From positions 1-64,000 of the forward strand of contig CAZCVP010000002.1 of assembly GCA_964501915.1 (NCBI GenBank): a stretch of DNA of 64,000 nt, given 5' to 3'. Under the pieces are notes generated by a model. That model was not told the origin of the DNA. It did not search any database and was given only the letters and a program-made list of their open reading frames with translations. This DNA is from CAYFPX01 sp964501915. Its GTDB lineage: Bacteria; Myxococcota_A; UBA796; CAJQPC01. This document shows positions 14,117 through 23,453 of the stretch, piece after piece; the stretch's first letter is position 1, and every line of letters begins with the position of its first letter. A program made the position numbers and the translations under genes.

Positions 14117-14175
14117 CCAATCTCCGGCGGTGGCGGGGGTAACGGGCGGTCAACGATGGGTCAACGGGACGGCGC

Positions 14176-14202
14176 TCACAGCTTGGAACCAGCGAGCTGT
14201 GA
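14176..14202. promoter_or_regulatory. Palindrome in divergent intergenic region 14117-14256
   Basis: TCACAGCT (14176-14183) and AGCTGTGA (14195-14202) form a perfect 8-base inverted repeat with an 11-base spacer between the flavodoxin-like and GYF-domain genes. GGTCAACG is repeated directly just upstream (near 14148 and 14158). The layout fits an operator for a divergent promoter; the regulator is unknown. Confidence 0.4.
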
Positions 14203-14256
14203 TACATCCGCGGGTCAGTTCGCTGCCCATCGAGGCAGGCCGGAGGCATTCCGACG

Positions 14257-15264
14257 ATGGCACGATGGCTCATCTCTCAGGGGGACCGCCAGTTCGCCGC
14301 CCGCGATCTGTCGGAGCTGAAGCAGCTCGCGGTGGACGGCACGATCCTCTCGTCCGACATGATCCAGCCCCCGGGGGCTTCGGAGTGGCTCTACGCCGCC
14401 GAGATCCCGGAGCTGAAGGGTCTGCTGAAGGAGGGCCGGCCCTCCGGTGACGTCGACGACGACTGGCGGCCCAAGCGTGGCGGCGGCCGAGCCGTGATGA
14501 TGCTCGTCCTGGTGGCCATCCTGGCCGTGGGCGGCCTCGGGCTCTTCAAGGCCTACAACGAGGGCCTGCCCGACTACGACGACTTGAAGCTGCTGAACCG
14601 CTTCGAGATGACCGACATGTTCGTCACCGAGCCGCAGGCACCGCTGCTGGACTCCCCCAAGGGCAGCCGGATCAGCTCCCTGGTGAAGGACTCGACCCTG
14701 CTGCTGCTCGGCAAGCAGGGCGCCTGGTACCAGGTGCGCACCGAGTCCGGACAGGAGGGCTACGTCCAGGTCGATCACGTGGTGCCGGTCTACCAGTTCG
14801 CCGACAAGCGGGACCAGGAGAACTACGACCCCCTCTACAACCCCGACCGCTACGTCTTCGTGAAGAACTCGAGCTGGCTCCAGCTCGACCAGCAGAACCG
14901 GAACCTGACCATCTTCCAGTTCCTGCTCCAGAACAAGGCCAAGTTCGGGATGACCGACATCATCCTGCTCGCGACCATCAAGGACAAGAACGATCGGGTC
15001 CTCGAAGAGGTCCAGATCCCGATCGAGGGCGTCATCCCCCCCTACGACTCGGTCTTCGTAGGCACCCTGTCCCCGGATCCAGAAGACGAGGAGGGCGTGC
15101 CGCGCATGATGACGGCGACGATGTTCTCCGAGCTGTCCGCGGAAGACCCGGAGCTCCAGCTCCTCTGGTCCGACGGTGTCGAGGTCGAGATGCAGACCCC
15201 GGGCTTCACCGAGGCCAACATCGACCTGCTCCAGCTCCGCGGGATCCCCAAGAAGGTGGACTGA
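14257..15264 (+). CDS. GYF_2-TM-SH3-like membrane protein
   Basis: A 335-residue protein. The N-terminal WLISQGDRQFAARDLSELKQLAVDGTILSSDMI matches the GYF_2 domain that often precedes a membrane segment in bacterial signalling or envelope proteins. A single hydrophobic helix (VMMLVLVAILAVGGLGLF, about residues 82-100) follows. Then comes an SH3-like segment (APLLDSPKGSRISSLVKDSTLLLLGKQGAWYQVRTESGQEGYV, split here only by reading length) and an unassigned C-terminal beta domain. The SH3-like part would lie outside the membrane and may bind cell-wall peptides. A GGAGG site lies 10 bases before the ATG. Confidence 0.7.
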   Translation: MARWLISQGDRQFAARDLSELKQLAVDGTILSSDMIQPPGASEWLYAAEIPELKGLLKEGRPSGDVDDDWRPKRGGGRAVMMLVLVAILAVGGLGLFKAYNEGLPDYDDLKLLNRFEMTDMFVTEPQAPLLDSPKGSRISSLVKDSTLLLLGKQGAWYQVRTESGQEGYVQVDHVVPVYQFADKRDQENYDPLYNPDRYVFVKNSSWLQLDQQNRNLTIFQFLLQNKAKFGMTDIILLATIKDKNDRVLEEVQIPIEGVIPPYDSVFVGTLSPDPEDEEGVPRMMTATMFSELSAEDPELQLLWSDGVEVEMQTPGFTEANIDLLQLRGIPKKVD

Positions 15265-15285
15265 CGCTGCGGGTCAGCGGACCGA

Positions 15286-16809
15286 TCAGCTCCAGGTGAA
15301 CTCGGAGTCCTCGTTCTCGTCGTCGTCTTCGATGTTGGAGAGGACGACGTCGCTGGCCTCGAGGTCGAAGTCGGACGGGTTGGTCCCGGTGTCCTCGAGA
15401 TCGCTGAGATCCAGGTCCGACAGGTCGGAGGAGAGGGACAGGGAGTCCTCGTCTTCCTCGTCCTCGATGGACACGTCGAACTGCTGCTCAGGGACCTCCT
15501 CTTCCGGGACCGGGGGAGCGGGGGCCTCCTCCTCGGTCGGTGCGGGTTCGATCCCGGCACCGACGAGCTCCTCTTCGAGCCTCTCCTTCAGCCGGCGGGC
15601 GAGCATGTCGTCCGGGTGCCGACCCAGCCGCAGGGAGAGACGCTGCAGCGCCCCGGTGAGGTCACCGCTCGCCGCCTCCGCCTCGGCCAGGAACCGCTGA
15701 CCCTCCGGGTGTTCGGGCGCGAAGGAGTCCCCGAGCTGCAGCATCGCCAGGGCATCGCGCAGGCCGTCGTCGGACGGGCGCGTCTCGTCCTTGTAGAGCG
15801 CCCATCCCAGCCAGATCAAGACGTCCGGGTTGTCCAAGGCCTCGTCTCGTGCCCGCCGCAGCAGGCCCACGGCGAAGGAGGCCCTGCCCTTGCCCAGGGC
15901 TTCCTTGGCCGCCTCGATCGACCTCTGGACCGGGTCCTCCGGTCGCGGTTCGTTGGCGGCGGTCGGCACCGGGACCGGCGCCGACTCGGCCACGACGCCC
16001 TGGGCCCGGAGCCGATCCGCGGCCTCCCTCACCCAGGTCAGCAGCTTGCCCGCGTGCTCCTTCAGCCGCTCCGGAGCGTCCCTCTCCTGGAGGAGGTCTC
16101 CATAGCGCTGGAGCAGACGGGCCTCGGCCTTGTCCACGAGGTCCATCGCCGAGGTCCGCGGGATGCCGAGGACCGTGTAGTCGTCGGCCTTGGCCAGGCG
16201 CTCGACCTCCTTGGAGAGCTGGGCCGCGAGCCGGTCGAAGTTCGGGGGTCCCTGGTCCCGCTGGCGAGCCGTCTTGCCCCTCAGGGCTCGGGCCATCACC
16301 TGGCGCCGTCGACCGGCCCGACGACTGGAGCTCGACCTGCCTGGGCTCGACGAAGGAGCGCGTCCCGAGGCGGAGGCCCCGAGATCGCGTGAGGACTGGG
16401 ACCAGACCGAGCGCGTGTCGGCGGCGCTGCTCTCCTGGGGGGTGCTGGCGAGGCGGCGGATGAAGTCCGAGAGGTCGAGCAGCGAGATCGGACCCTTGAC
16501 GAAGTGGGCGCCCCGGCGCAACCGAATGGCCCGGCGGACGAATTCGTCCTCCTCGGTGTAGAAGACCGACTTGAGGAGCACGTGACTCGCTCTGGCCTCC
16601 TGGCGCTCACCGAGCTCGGACAGGAAGGCCAGGCCCGCCTTGCCCGGCAGGTCCAGGTCGACGACCACCACGTCGGGCCGCCCACCGGAGAGGGCGGCGA
16701 GGGCAGGCCCCGGGCGGGTCCAGGACCCGATCTGGACGTCGGCGCCCGTGAGCACGTTGCCGAGGATCCGGCCCAGGTCCGGATCGCTGTCGAGGATGAG
16801 CACACGCAT
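15286..16809 (-). CDS. Receiver domain - J-like - TPR protein
   Basis: A 507-residue cytosolic protein. Residues 1-118 are a response-regulator receiver: acidic DSDPD at 7-11, phospho-acceptor Asp51 in VVVVDLDLPG, Ser81 and Lys105 in FVKGPI. Around residues 190-260 a J-domain-like segment (DDYTVLGIPRTSAMDLVDKA) lacks the HPD motif needed to stimulate Hsp70. TPR-like helices follow (about 280-420). The last 80 residues are extremely acidic with SDLSDLDLSDLED repeats. No DNA-binding domain is present, so output is probably protein-protein. No cognate kinase lies nearby. It is convergent with the GYF gene, 21 bases apart. Confidence 0.75.
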   Translation of the reverse strand: MRVLILDSDPDLGRILGNVLTGADVQIGSWTRPGPALAALSGGRPDVVVVDLDLPGKAGLAFLSELGERQEARASHVLLKSVFYTEEDEFVRRAIRLRRGAHFVKGPISLLDLSDFIRRLASTPQESSAADTRSVWSQSSRDLGASASGRAPSSSPGRSSSSRRAGRRRQVMARALRGKTARQRDQGPPNFDRLAAQLSKEVERLAKADDYTVLGIPRTSAMDLVDKAEARLLQRYGDLLQERDAPERLKEHAGKLLTWVREAADRLRAQGVVAESAPVPVPTAANEPRPEDPVQRSIEAAKEALGKGRASFAVGLLRRARDEALDNPDVLIWLGWALYKDETRPSDDGLRDALAMLQLGDSFAPEHPEGQRFLAEAEAASGDLTGALQRLSLRLGRHPDDMLARRLKERLEEELVGAGIEPAPTEEEAPAPPVPEEEVPEQQFDVSIEDEEDEDSLSLSSDLSDLDLSDLEDTGTNPSDFDLEASDVVLSNIEDDDENEDSEFTWS

Positions 16810-16869
16810 GGAAGGCGGGTCCCTGGTCCCATCATCCTACGACATCGGAGGACCCGCCATGCACCCGGC

Positions 16870-18021
16870 TCAGCGCACGGTCGCCGTCCCGCGGACCCCG
16901 GTCACGCCGAGGAACACGCCCTCCGCGCCGTTCCAGGGGGTGGTGAAGGTCCCGTCCTCGTAGCGGAGGAAGTTGATCACGACGAGGTCCTTGGACTGGC
17001 CGGTCACGGCGCTCGCCGCCACGGTCATCGAGCCGTTGTCCCAGCCATTGCAGACCGCGTAGCTCCGCAGGGCACCGGTGTTGGGGTTGTAGAACTCGTA
17101 CATGATCAGGAACTGGTTCGTCCCGGTCCCCGCCGGAGACCAGGTCCAGGTCGTCGCCGACTGCCGGCTGAGGCGGTACTCGAACTGCCCCGCGGTGTCG
17201 GGCAGGAGGCTGTCGAAGAACTGGGCCGTGTAGACGGCGTCCTCGATCTCGAAGCTCTCGAGGTCCGTGCCCCCCAGCGCGGCGAGGTCGTAGCCCGCCG
17301 AGTGGGCGATGGAGGCGGCGGACATGCTGCCAGCGGCGGTGGAGGCCTCGTAGGTGATTTCCCCCTGGTCCACGGTCTTGGCCAGCGAGATGGAGCGGCT
17401 GCCGGAGGTCAGGTAGACGAACTCGCCCCCGTCCAGCATCTCCAGGGGCGGATCGGAGTTCACGAGGTTCGAGGTGCAGCTCCCCGGTGTCGGCAGGTGG
17501 TCCAGGAACTCGACGTCCTTGGGCTCGAAGAAGCCCGCCATCGCCGAAGCCTCCTCCGAGTCCAGCGGCGGGACCCAGCAGCTCGGGCAGAGGTTGTAGA
17601 GGTAGTTGATCTGCACGACCGCGGCTCGGCCGTCCGTGTGGGGCTCACCGGTGTCGGTGGTGGTGCTGCCCTCGACGTAGGTGAAGGCGTCCTCGACGAC
17701 CGCGAAGCCCGCCTCGCTGCTCACGCTCAGGTCGACCGGGCCCTCCTCGCCGCCCGGAGTCCGAAAGGTCAGCACCCCGTCGCTGACCGAGGTGGCCTCG
17801 ACGGCCTTGCCGCCAAACCCCACCGCCGGGTCGTCTCCGAAGCCCCAGCCCTCCACGGTGACCGAGGTGCCACCCGACGGCGGTCCCTCGGTCGGAGTGA
17901 GCGACTGCACGCCGATCGGTCCCCGGGGTCCGCCGGAGTCGTCCTCCGTCGCGAGCCCGGTGTCGAAGCCGAAGACACCGCAGCCGCAGAGGCCGACGCC
18001 CGCCAGCACCGCGACGAGCAG
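16870..18021 (-). CDS. IPT/TIG-domain lipoprotein
   Basis: About 383 residues. A hydrophobic leader ends in a lipobox-like VGLCGCG, then an IPT/TIG immunoglobulin-like domain (IGVQSLTPTEGPPSGGTSVTV to DAFTYVEG). A beta-rich C-terminal domain of about 230 residues is shared with the IPT lipoprotein at 24330-26069. The start is unclear: no ATG/GTG in frame gives a normal signal peptide. CTG at 18021 is used here. An ATG in another frame (18036, MAHRV) sits exactly where a start is expected, so a one-base indel is possible. It diverges from the next gene with only 15 bases between. Confidence 0.65.
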   Translation of the reverse strand: MLVAVLAGVGLCGCGVFGFDTGLATEDDSGGPRGPIGVQSLTPTEGPPSGGTSVTVEGWGFGDDPAVGFGGKAVEATSVSDGVLTFRTPGGEEGPVDLSVSSEAGFAVVEDAFTYVEGSTTTDTGEPHTDGRAAVVQINYLYNLCPSCWVPPLDSEEASAMAGFFEPKDVEFLDHLPTPGSCTSNLVNSDPPLEMLDGGEFVYLTSGSRSISLAKTVDQGEITYEASTAAGSMSAASIAHSAGYDLAALGGTDLESFEIEDAVYTAQFFDSLLPDTAGQFEYRLSRQSATTWTWSPAGTGTNQFLIMYEFYNPNTGALRSYAVCNGWDNGSMTVAASAVTGQSKDLVVINFLRYEDGTFTTPWNGAEGVFLGVTGVRGTATVR

Positions 18022-18036
18022 GCTACACGGTGAGCC

Positions 18037-18453
18037 ATGCGATGGACGATCTGGCTGGCCCACCACCCGCCCGAGGAGGCCGAGCGCTGCACGTCCATCG
18101 CCGGCGTGGCGCTGTGCCGCCGCTGCCTCGGCTGCTGGCCCGTGGCCTTCGCGACGCTGGTGACCAGCGTGGTCGCCGCGCTGCCGCAGGCCAGCGTGCC
18201 CGAGCTGGTCGTCCTCTGGACCCCTCCCCTGCTGGAGTACGTCGCGGTGCACGCCCTGGGGCGCCGCTACTCGGCCCGCAGGACCTGGCTGGCGAGCCTG
18301 CTGCTCGGCCTGGCCCTGGGACGCACCTTCCACCGCTACGTGCTCGACCCCACCGACGTCGTGGCCTGGGCCGCCCTCGGCCTCGCGGCGGGGGTCGGCG
18401 GCCTCAGCGCGGTCATCTACCACTCCAGCGTGAAGAACCGGGCGTCGGTGTAG
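18037..18453 (+). CDS. DUF2085-like small membrane protein
   Basis: A 138-residue protein with three or four membrane helices. The N-terminal HHPPEEAERCTSIAGVALCRRCLGCWP matches the Cys-rich head of DUF2085 proteins (a CH/ER...LCxRCxG pattern), possibly a metal site near the membrane face. The function is unknown. The 3' end overlaps the convergent 905-residue lipoprotein gene by 37 bases; the 5' end lies 15 bases from the start of a divergent gene, so its promoter must lie inside a neighbour. Confidence 0.65.
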   Translation: MRWTIWLAHHPPEEAERCTSIAGVALCRRCLGCWPVAFATLVTSVVAALPQASVPELVVLWTPPLLEYVAVHALGRRYSARRTWLASLLLGLALGRTFHRYVLDPTDVVAWAALGLAAGVGGLSAVIYHSSVKNRASV

Positions 18454-21134
18454 CTGGTGTAGTAGTAGCCCCAGCCATCGGGGAAGTGGTCGCAGTAGTT
18501 CGACGTCTCGGCAGCGCACCAGCCCGCCCCGAAGCCCACCCTCAGCGAGCTGATCGAGTCGTCCTCCATCTCGGACACGGGCCAGGAGAGCTTGACCTCT
18601 GTCGAAGACGGATAGTCGACGCTCGGCTCTCCCAGCTCGACGAAGCCCGAGTCATAGCCCTGCAGCGTGGCGGCCCCGGACTGGAGGACCAGGCGGTAGT
18701 AGCGGTAGCTCAGCCCGGTCGAGATGGCCCACATCTCGACGAAGGCCGTCGAGGTGTCGAACGGCTCGGCGGCCTGGAAGAGCAGCTCGAGGGTCTCGCC
18801 GTCGGACCGGTACTGGACGTTGACCAGGTCGAGGGTGTAGCCGTTGGCATCGCCGATGTCGTCGTCCGTCGACGAGATGCTCAGCCAGGGGGGCTCGCCG
18901 AGGGTGATCGAGAAGGGGGCCTGGTAGGTCTCGTGGTCGTCGGTGGCGTCCACGCGCAGCACGAGGGTCTGGCCGGGCGTGGCTCCCGCAGAGACCGTGA
19001 CCTCGAACTTCGCCTCCCGCGAGCTGCCGACGGTGAGCGTGCTCAGCTCGTCGGTGTCCACGTCCAGGGTGAAGGTGGCCGTGGAGGCGACCTCGTCGAC
19101 CAGCACGGCCGTCACGAAGCCATCGGCGCTGACGTCGCCGACGTTGGTGAGCTCCACCTCCAGCGTGGCCGACTCCCCCGGGTCCAGCAGGCCGTCTCCA
19201 TTGCCGCCGTCCTCGTCGTCGATCTCCACGGAGGTGACCTTGATGACCGGCCAGGGCACCGAGAGTTCGAAGGGCAGCACCCAGGACTCGACCCCATCGG
19301 TCAGGGTCAGCTCGAAGGGCAGGTCGCTCGAGTCGACGTGCCCCTCGGACACGGTGAACGAGAAGGCGTCGTCGAGGTCCTTCGTGACGCCCTCGCCCCA
19401 GACACCGGCGGTGACCTGCACGGGATCGACGGTGTGGATGGTGACGTCGTCGTCGGTGCTGCTCAGGGTGGCCTGGACGCCGCCGACGGTGTGCGAGCCC
19501 TGGTTGCGCAGGCCGAGGTCGATGACGACGAGGTCACCGGGCTCGAGGGTGGACGGGCTCGTGGTGAGCGAGAGGATCTCCGGATCCGGCGGCTCGGGCA
19601 CATAGACCACGTGGTCCTCGGTGCCCCACCAGCTCGGCAGGACCGACGCGGCGGAGGTCTCTCCACCGTAGTCGACCTCGAACGCGGTCACGGCTCCGGT
19701 TCCCCCGGTGTCGAGTCGGGCGAACCAGCGCTCCGTGCCGGGGCCCGGCGGGAGCAGGGCGTGCTGGTCCGTCACGTCCAGGGACCAGGCGGTCGTGCCC
19801 GCGGAGACGGTCTCGGCGACCGGGTCGGACTCCCAGGTCGGACTGTCGGGGTCGCCGGCGCCGAAGACCACCTGCACCAGGCCTTCGGAGGTCATCTCGA
19901 AGTCCAGGCGGACCTCGGAGGTCTGGCCGACCACCAGCTTCTCTCGAAGGAGCCAGGTGTCGGTGCCGTCCGTCAGGTCGAGCTCGACAGGCAGGTAGCT
20001 GTTGTCCGGCCAGTCGACGTCGATGCTCACACCGTACAGCCCCGAGAGCTCGCCTTCGGACTCCAGGTCGCCCAGGCTGAGGGTGGCGTCGTCGGTGGTC
20101 GCCCCGCCGTCGGGGAAGGTCAGGGTCGCGGTGAGATCGGCGCAGGCCACGTCGATGCGGTTGGCGACCTCGACCGCGATGCCGACCTGCTCGCCGGGGC
20201 TCACTTCCTCACGGTCCCAGCTCACCGTGAGCTCGGGATCGCAGGTCATCTCCTTGACCGAGACGGCGTCGAGGTACCAGTCATCGGCATAGGTCCCGAC
20301 ATAGTGCCAGGCGAGGTGGACCACGGGCTCGTCGGCCCAGGCGGTGAGATCGATCACCTCGGAGCGCGTCCAGTCCTCCGTGGGGGCCGACAGGGTGGCG
20401 ACCTCCACGTGGGTGCCGTTGCGGGGGTCCCGATCGCTGGTGCTCAGCCAGAGGCTGTGGTCGGACAGCTCGACCGAGCGGCCCTGCTCCCACCACGTGA
20501 GCTGGATCCGGTCGACTCCGGTGAAGTCCAGCGCCGGCGCCAGCAGCCAGTCGTCCAGCGAGGACATGCCCTCGTAGCCGCGCGGGTGGAACACGCTGGC
20601 CACGCCATCCTGGGCCTGGGCCTCGGTGATCTCGAAGGGGTAGCCACCAAAACCGCTGCCCACGCTGGCCCAGCCGATCGAGTAGAGCGGCCCGTAGCCG
20701 GGCGTGTAGTCCTCGAAGTCCTCGGCGAAGGGGAGCAGCAACCCCTTGTCGGCGACGGTCAGCTCGTAGGGGTCCGACGCGTTGCCCAGGGGCAGGAAGG
20801 AGGTGATGCCCACCGCGTCGGTGGCCCGGAAGTAGTACTCCACCCCGGGGGCGGCGACGTCTCCGGAGGGCACGTCCATCGTCCAGATCTCGCCGGAGCC
20901 CGGCGCCATCTCCACGGTCTCCCAGTAGTCCCCCTCGCTGGCCCGGTAGACCAGGTCCACGACGTCCACACCGTCGTCGTCGCTGGCCTCGACCTCCAGG
21001 GAGATGGTGTCCCCGGCCACGAAGGGGCCCTCGGGGGGGGCGTGGCTCAGGACCGGACCGAGCAGCGGGACGGTGGCGGTGTCGTCGGTGTCGTCGCCGC
21101 AGGCCAGGACGGTGAGCAGGAGGAAGGCGGTCAT
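18417..21134 (-). CDS. Large multi-domain beta-sandwich lipoprotein
   Basis: A 905-residue exported lipoprotein (lipobox LLTVLACG, Cys12). An N-terminal immunoglobulin-like domain (about 25-125) is followed by a jelly-roll or choice-of-anchor-J-like module (FAEDFEDYTPGYGPLYSIGWASVG, then WYLDAVSVKEMTC, about 135-295). Several CARDB-like repeats come next, visible from NQGSHTVGGVQATLSS, GNGDGLLDPGESATLEVELTNVG and similar. The C-terminus is a further beta domain. No catalytic motif is visible; adhesion or ligand binding is inferred. It is the last gene of the five-lipoprotein operon, and its ATG overlaps the previous stop (ATGA). Confidence 0.75.
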   Translation of the reverse strand: MTAFLLLTVLACGDDTDDTATVPLLGPVLSHAPPEGPFVAGDTISLEVEASDDDGVDVVDLVYRASEGDYWETVEMAPGSGEIWTMDVPSGDVAAPGVEYYFRATDAVGITSFLPLGNASDPYELTVADKGLLLPFAEDFEDYTPGYGPLYSIGWASVGSGFGGYPFEITEAQAQDGVASVFHPRGYEGMSSLDDWLLAPALDFTGVDRIQLTWWEQGRSVELSDHSLWLSTSDRDPRNGTHVEVATLSAPTEDWTRSEVIDLTAWADEPVVHLAWHYVGTYADDWYLDAVSVKEMTCDPELTVSWDREEVSPGEQVGIAVEVANRIDVACADLTATLTFPDGGATTDDATLSLGDLESEGELSGLYGVSIDVDWPDNSYLPVELDLTDGTDTWLLREKLVVGQTSEVRLDFEMTSEGLVQVVFGAGDPDSPTWESDPVAETVSAGTTAWSLDVTDQHALLPPGPGTERWFARLDTGGTGAVTAFEVDYGGETSAASVLPSWWGTEDHVVYVPEPPDPEILSLTTSPSTLEPGDLVVIDLGLRNQGSHTVGGVQATLSSTDDDVTIHTVDPVQVTAGVWGEGVTKDLDDAFSFTVSEGHVDSSDLPFELTLTDGVESWVLPFELSVPWPVIKVTSVEIDDEDGGNGDGLLDPGESATLEVELTNVGDVSADGFVTAVLVDEVASTATFTLDVDTDELSTLTVGSSREAKFEVTVSAGATPGQTLVLRVDATDDHETYQAPFSITLGEPPWLSISSTDDDIGDANGYTLDLVNVQYRSDGETLELLFQAAEPFDTSTAFVEMWAISTGLSYRYYRLVLQSGAATLQGYDSGFVELGEPSVDYPSSTEVKLSWPVSEMEDDSISSLRVGFGAGWCAAETSNYCDHFPDGWGYYYTSYTDARFFTLEW

Positions 21135-21739
21135 CCCGCGGTCTCCACCACCAGCTCACACTCGGGCGGTGGGACGGGCTCGATGGGGCCGGCGGGTGAG
21201 GTGGTCCCGCCCCCCTCGTCGGCGTAGACCCAGCAGGCGGTGTAGCACTGGTAGAACTGCACGTCGCCGGCCAGGTCGACGAACGGGTAGCACTGGTAGC
21301 CGGACGGGCAGTCGTTGTCGGACTCGCAGGTCACGCCACAGTAGCCGCTGCCGGTGCAGTAGTTGCCGTTGCCGCCGCAGTCGTTGTCGTCGTTGCAGGG
21401 CTTGCAGTAGTAGCCGCCCGCGTCGTAGCAGCTCCCGGTGAACTCGTTGCAGAACTGGCCGAAGCCGCAGTCCAGCCGCGTGTCCCGGCAGGCGGCCGGC
21501 TCGCAGCTTCCGGTCTCCGAGCAGGCGTCGCCCGGGTAGCAGTCCACGTCCTCGGCGCAGCCATCGACGCAGCGGCCGGCGTCGCAGGTGGTCTCCATCG
21601 GACACTGGGCCGAGGTCGCACAGGCCTTGGTGATGCACTGGCCCTCGACACAGACCGTGCCGAAGCTGCACTCGACCTCGGCGGAGCACTCGGAGTCGCC
21701 GCCACAGGCCAACAGGGAGAGGAGCAGGGCGGCGGTCAC
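21131..21739 (-). CDS. Cysteine-rich modular lipoprotein
   Basis: A 202-residue lipoprotein (lipobox LLSLLACGG) made of about five short disulfide-type modules, each with the spacing C-x5-C-x5-C-x3-G-x-C, for example CSFGTVCVEGQC, CPMETTCDAGRC, CYPGDACSETGSC, CGGNGNYCTGSGYC and CPSGYQCYP. Such modules are common in secreted myxobacterial proteins and resemble eukaryotic EGF/Dickkopf-type knots. The tail is Pro/Glu-rich. The GTG start at 21739 overlaps the preceding stop (GTGA), and the stop overlaps the next ATG, so translation is coupled on both sides. The function is unknown. Confidence 0.75.
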   Translation of the reverse strand: MTAALLLSLLACGGDSECSAEVECSFGTVCVEGQCITKACATSAQCPMETTCDAGRCVDGCAEDVDCYPGDACSETGSCEPAACRDTRLDCGFGQFCNEFTGSCYDAGGYYCKPCNDDNDCGGNGNYCTGSGYCGVTCESDNDCPSGYQCYPFVDLAGDVQFYQCYTACWVYADEGGGTTSPAGPIEPVPPPECELVVETAG

Positions 21740-23453
21740 TGGGTCTCCTCTTCTTCGATCACGGCTCCAGCGGCCAGCGGCGTGTACTCGACCTTGATGT
21801 ACCAGGAGGCCGGTGGCACCTGGTCCTCCTCGAAGCGGATGGTGTTGCGCTCGAGCACATACTCGAAGTCCACGTCCCGCTCCAGGGTCCGGACGAAGGA
21901 GGCGTCGTCGGCGGTCTCGTAGAGCGAGACCTCCAGGGTGGAGTCGTTGCAGGACTCCGAGAGCTCGAACTCCACCAGGAGCCCGGACAGGGTGAGGCCC
22001 AGGCGGCTGACCAGCGGCGAGAAGTCGTCGTCGCAGATGGACTCGAGCAGGCCTTCGGTGCGGGTCGTGAGGTCGACGTAGCGCTTGCCGTACCAGCCCA
22101 GGCCGTGCTCGGAGGCACAGGCCGGGTCCCCGTCGAACTCCGGCGGCTTGTCGCCGACCACCGAGGAGATGCTCATCAGCGAGTGGTCCCGGTAGGCGGC
22201 CTCTCCCTTCAGCTCGGTCATGAAGCGCAGGTAGTGGTCGACCGGGTTGGGGGAGCTGTCGTCCTCGTCGCTGACGAAGATGAAGGAGAGGTTGGCCCCC
22301 TCCCGGATGAAGTCCTCGGCGTGCTCGGACAGGGCCGGCTCGGTGAAGGCCAGGTACGCCGCTTCGAGGCCCATCTCGAGGCCGGAGCCGGTGGTGCCCA
22401 CGGCGACCATCTCGCCGAAGATCTCCTCGGCCCCCTCGGTCTCGGTGTCGATCACGAAGACCTGGTTGTTCAGGGTCATCCCGAAGGTCGTGGCGAAGTC
22501 GGCGTTCACGCCGCCGTTGGCGGCGGTGTCGGTGGAGCGGGCCAGCACGACCGTGCCGCCAGCCGGCAGGGTGGTGCCGTCGGGGAAGACCCAGCCGTTG
22601 CGCCCATAGTCGCCGACCACGCAGCCCGACAGGTCGAGGTCGTGGTCCGCGAGGCTGGTGAGCTCGACCCACTCTCCGAGGTCGTCGTCGCTGGCCGCGG
22701 GATCGGCGAGGAACTCGGTGAAGATCACGTCGCCGGAGGAGGGGGTGCGCANNNNNNNNNNTCGTGCTCGTCATCCTGATGGCCATCGGCATCGTGGCCG
22801 TGGGAGACGTGGCCGTCGCCGGCGGAGGCGGTGGGGGGGGCGGGGTCGGTGGCGGTGTCCGCTTCGCCGCCCGAGTCTCCCGCGGGCCCGGAGTCGCCGG
22901 CCGGGCCGGAGTCGAGGCCGGAGTCATCGGTCGGCAAGGGGCCCTCGGCGCCACAGGTCGGGTTGATCGCCCCGGGCGTGCCGAGGTCGCCGTCGCCGAA
23001 GGCCTCCGTCGCCGCACACCAGTTGCTCGAGACGTCGTTCTGGCTCGGCACCGTGATCGAGGGGTCCAGCGACAGCGCCACGCCTTCGGCGAGACCCCAG
23101 TCCCGGTCGTAGAGCACCCGGTCCAGCTCCGTGCCCTGGGGATCCAGCAGCACGAGCTCGTCGTCCCCGCCGACGAAACGGCCCATGTAGGTCTCGTCGA
23201 GGGTGTCCGTGGTGATGACCGCGATGCGGTAGTCGGACTCCGAGGTCTCGAAGTGCTGGATGAAGCTGTTGAAGTTGGACGCCAGCTTGTCCTGCTCCTC
23301 GACCATCGAGCAGGAGTTGTCGACCACGAGCACGATGTCGACCGTGTTGCGCTGGTTCTGGATGAAGTAGTCCGTCTGCGTGCGAGCGGTGTAGGTGTAC
23401 TCGTTGCAGGACGTGCCCAGGATCAGGGGCAGCAGGACCGTCAGCGACGTCAT
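21736..23453 (-). CDS. VWA lipoprotein with inserted, permuted lamin-tail domain (gapped)
   Basis: A lipoprotein (lipobox ILGTSC) whose VWA domain starts with the MIDAS motif DNSCSM (residue 45) and YRIAVITTDT. From about 23171 the reading changes to the C-terminal half of a lamin-tail domain (DDELVLLDPQGTELDRVLYD, NDVSSNWCAA, GDLGTPGAIN). A Ser/Gly/Asp/His-rich linker enters the N gap. After the gap comes the N-terminal half of a lamin-tail domain (GDVIFTEFLADP, GEWVELTSLADHDLDLSG, ending MTLNN near 22464). Then the VWA resumes (EEIFGEMVAVGTTGSGLEMGLEAA, FIFVSDEDDSS, SICDDDFSPL). The frames on the two sides of the 10-N gap differ, so the true gap length is unknown. Third gene of the lipoprotein operon. 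Confidence 0.75.
22752..22761. other. Assembly gap (10 N) inside the VWA/lamin-tail gene
   Basis: Ten unresolved bases fall in the linker between the two lamin-tail halves. The flanking coding frames do not match across exactly ten bases, so the placeholder is not the real length. Low-complexity Gly/Ser/Asp/His sequence on one side may explain the assembly failure. Confidence 0.95.

Noticed and set aside
22752..22761. The permuted lamin-tail order as a simple scaffolding error
   Set aside because: Both domain junctions are inside continuous sequence far from the N gap, so a wrong join at the gap could not produce them; gap length and orientation remain unverified.
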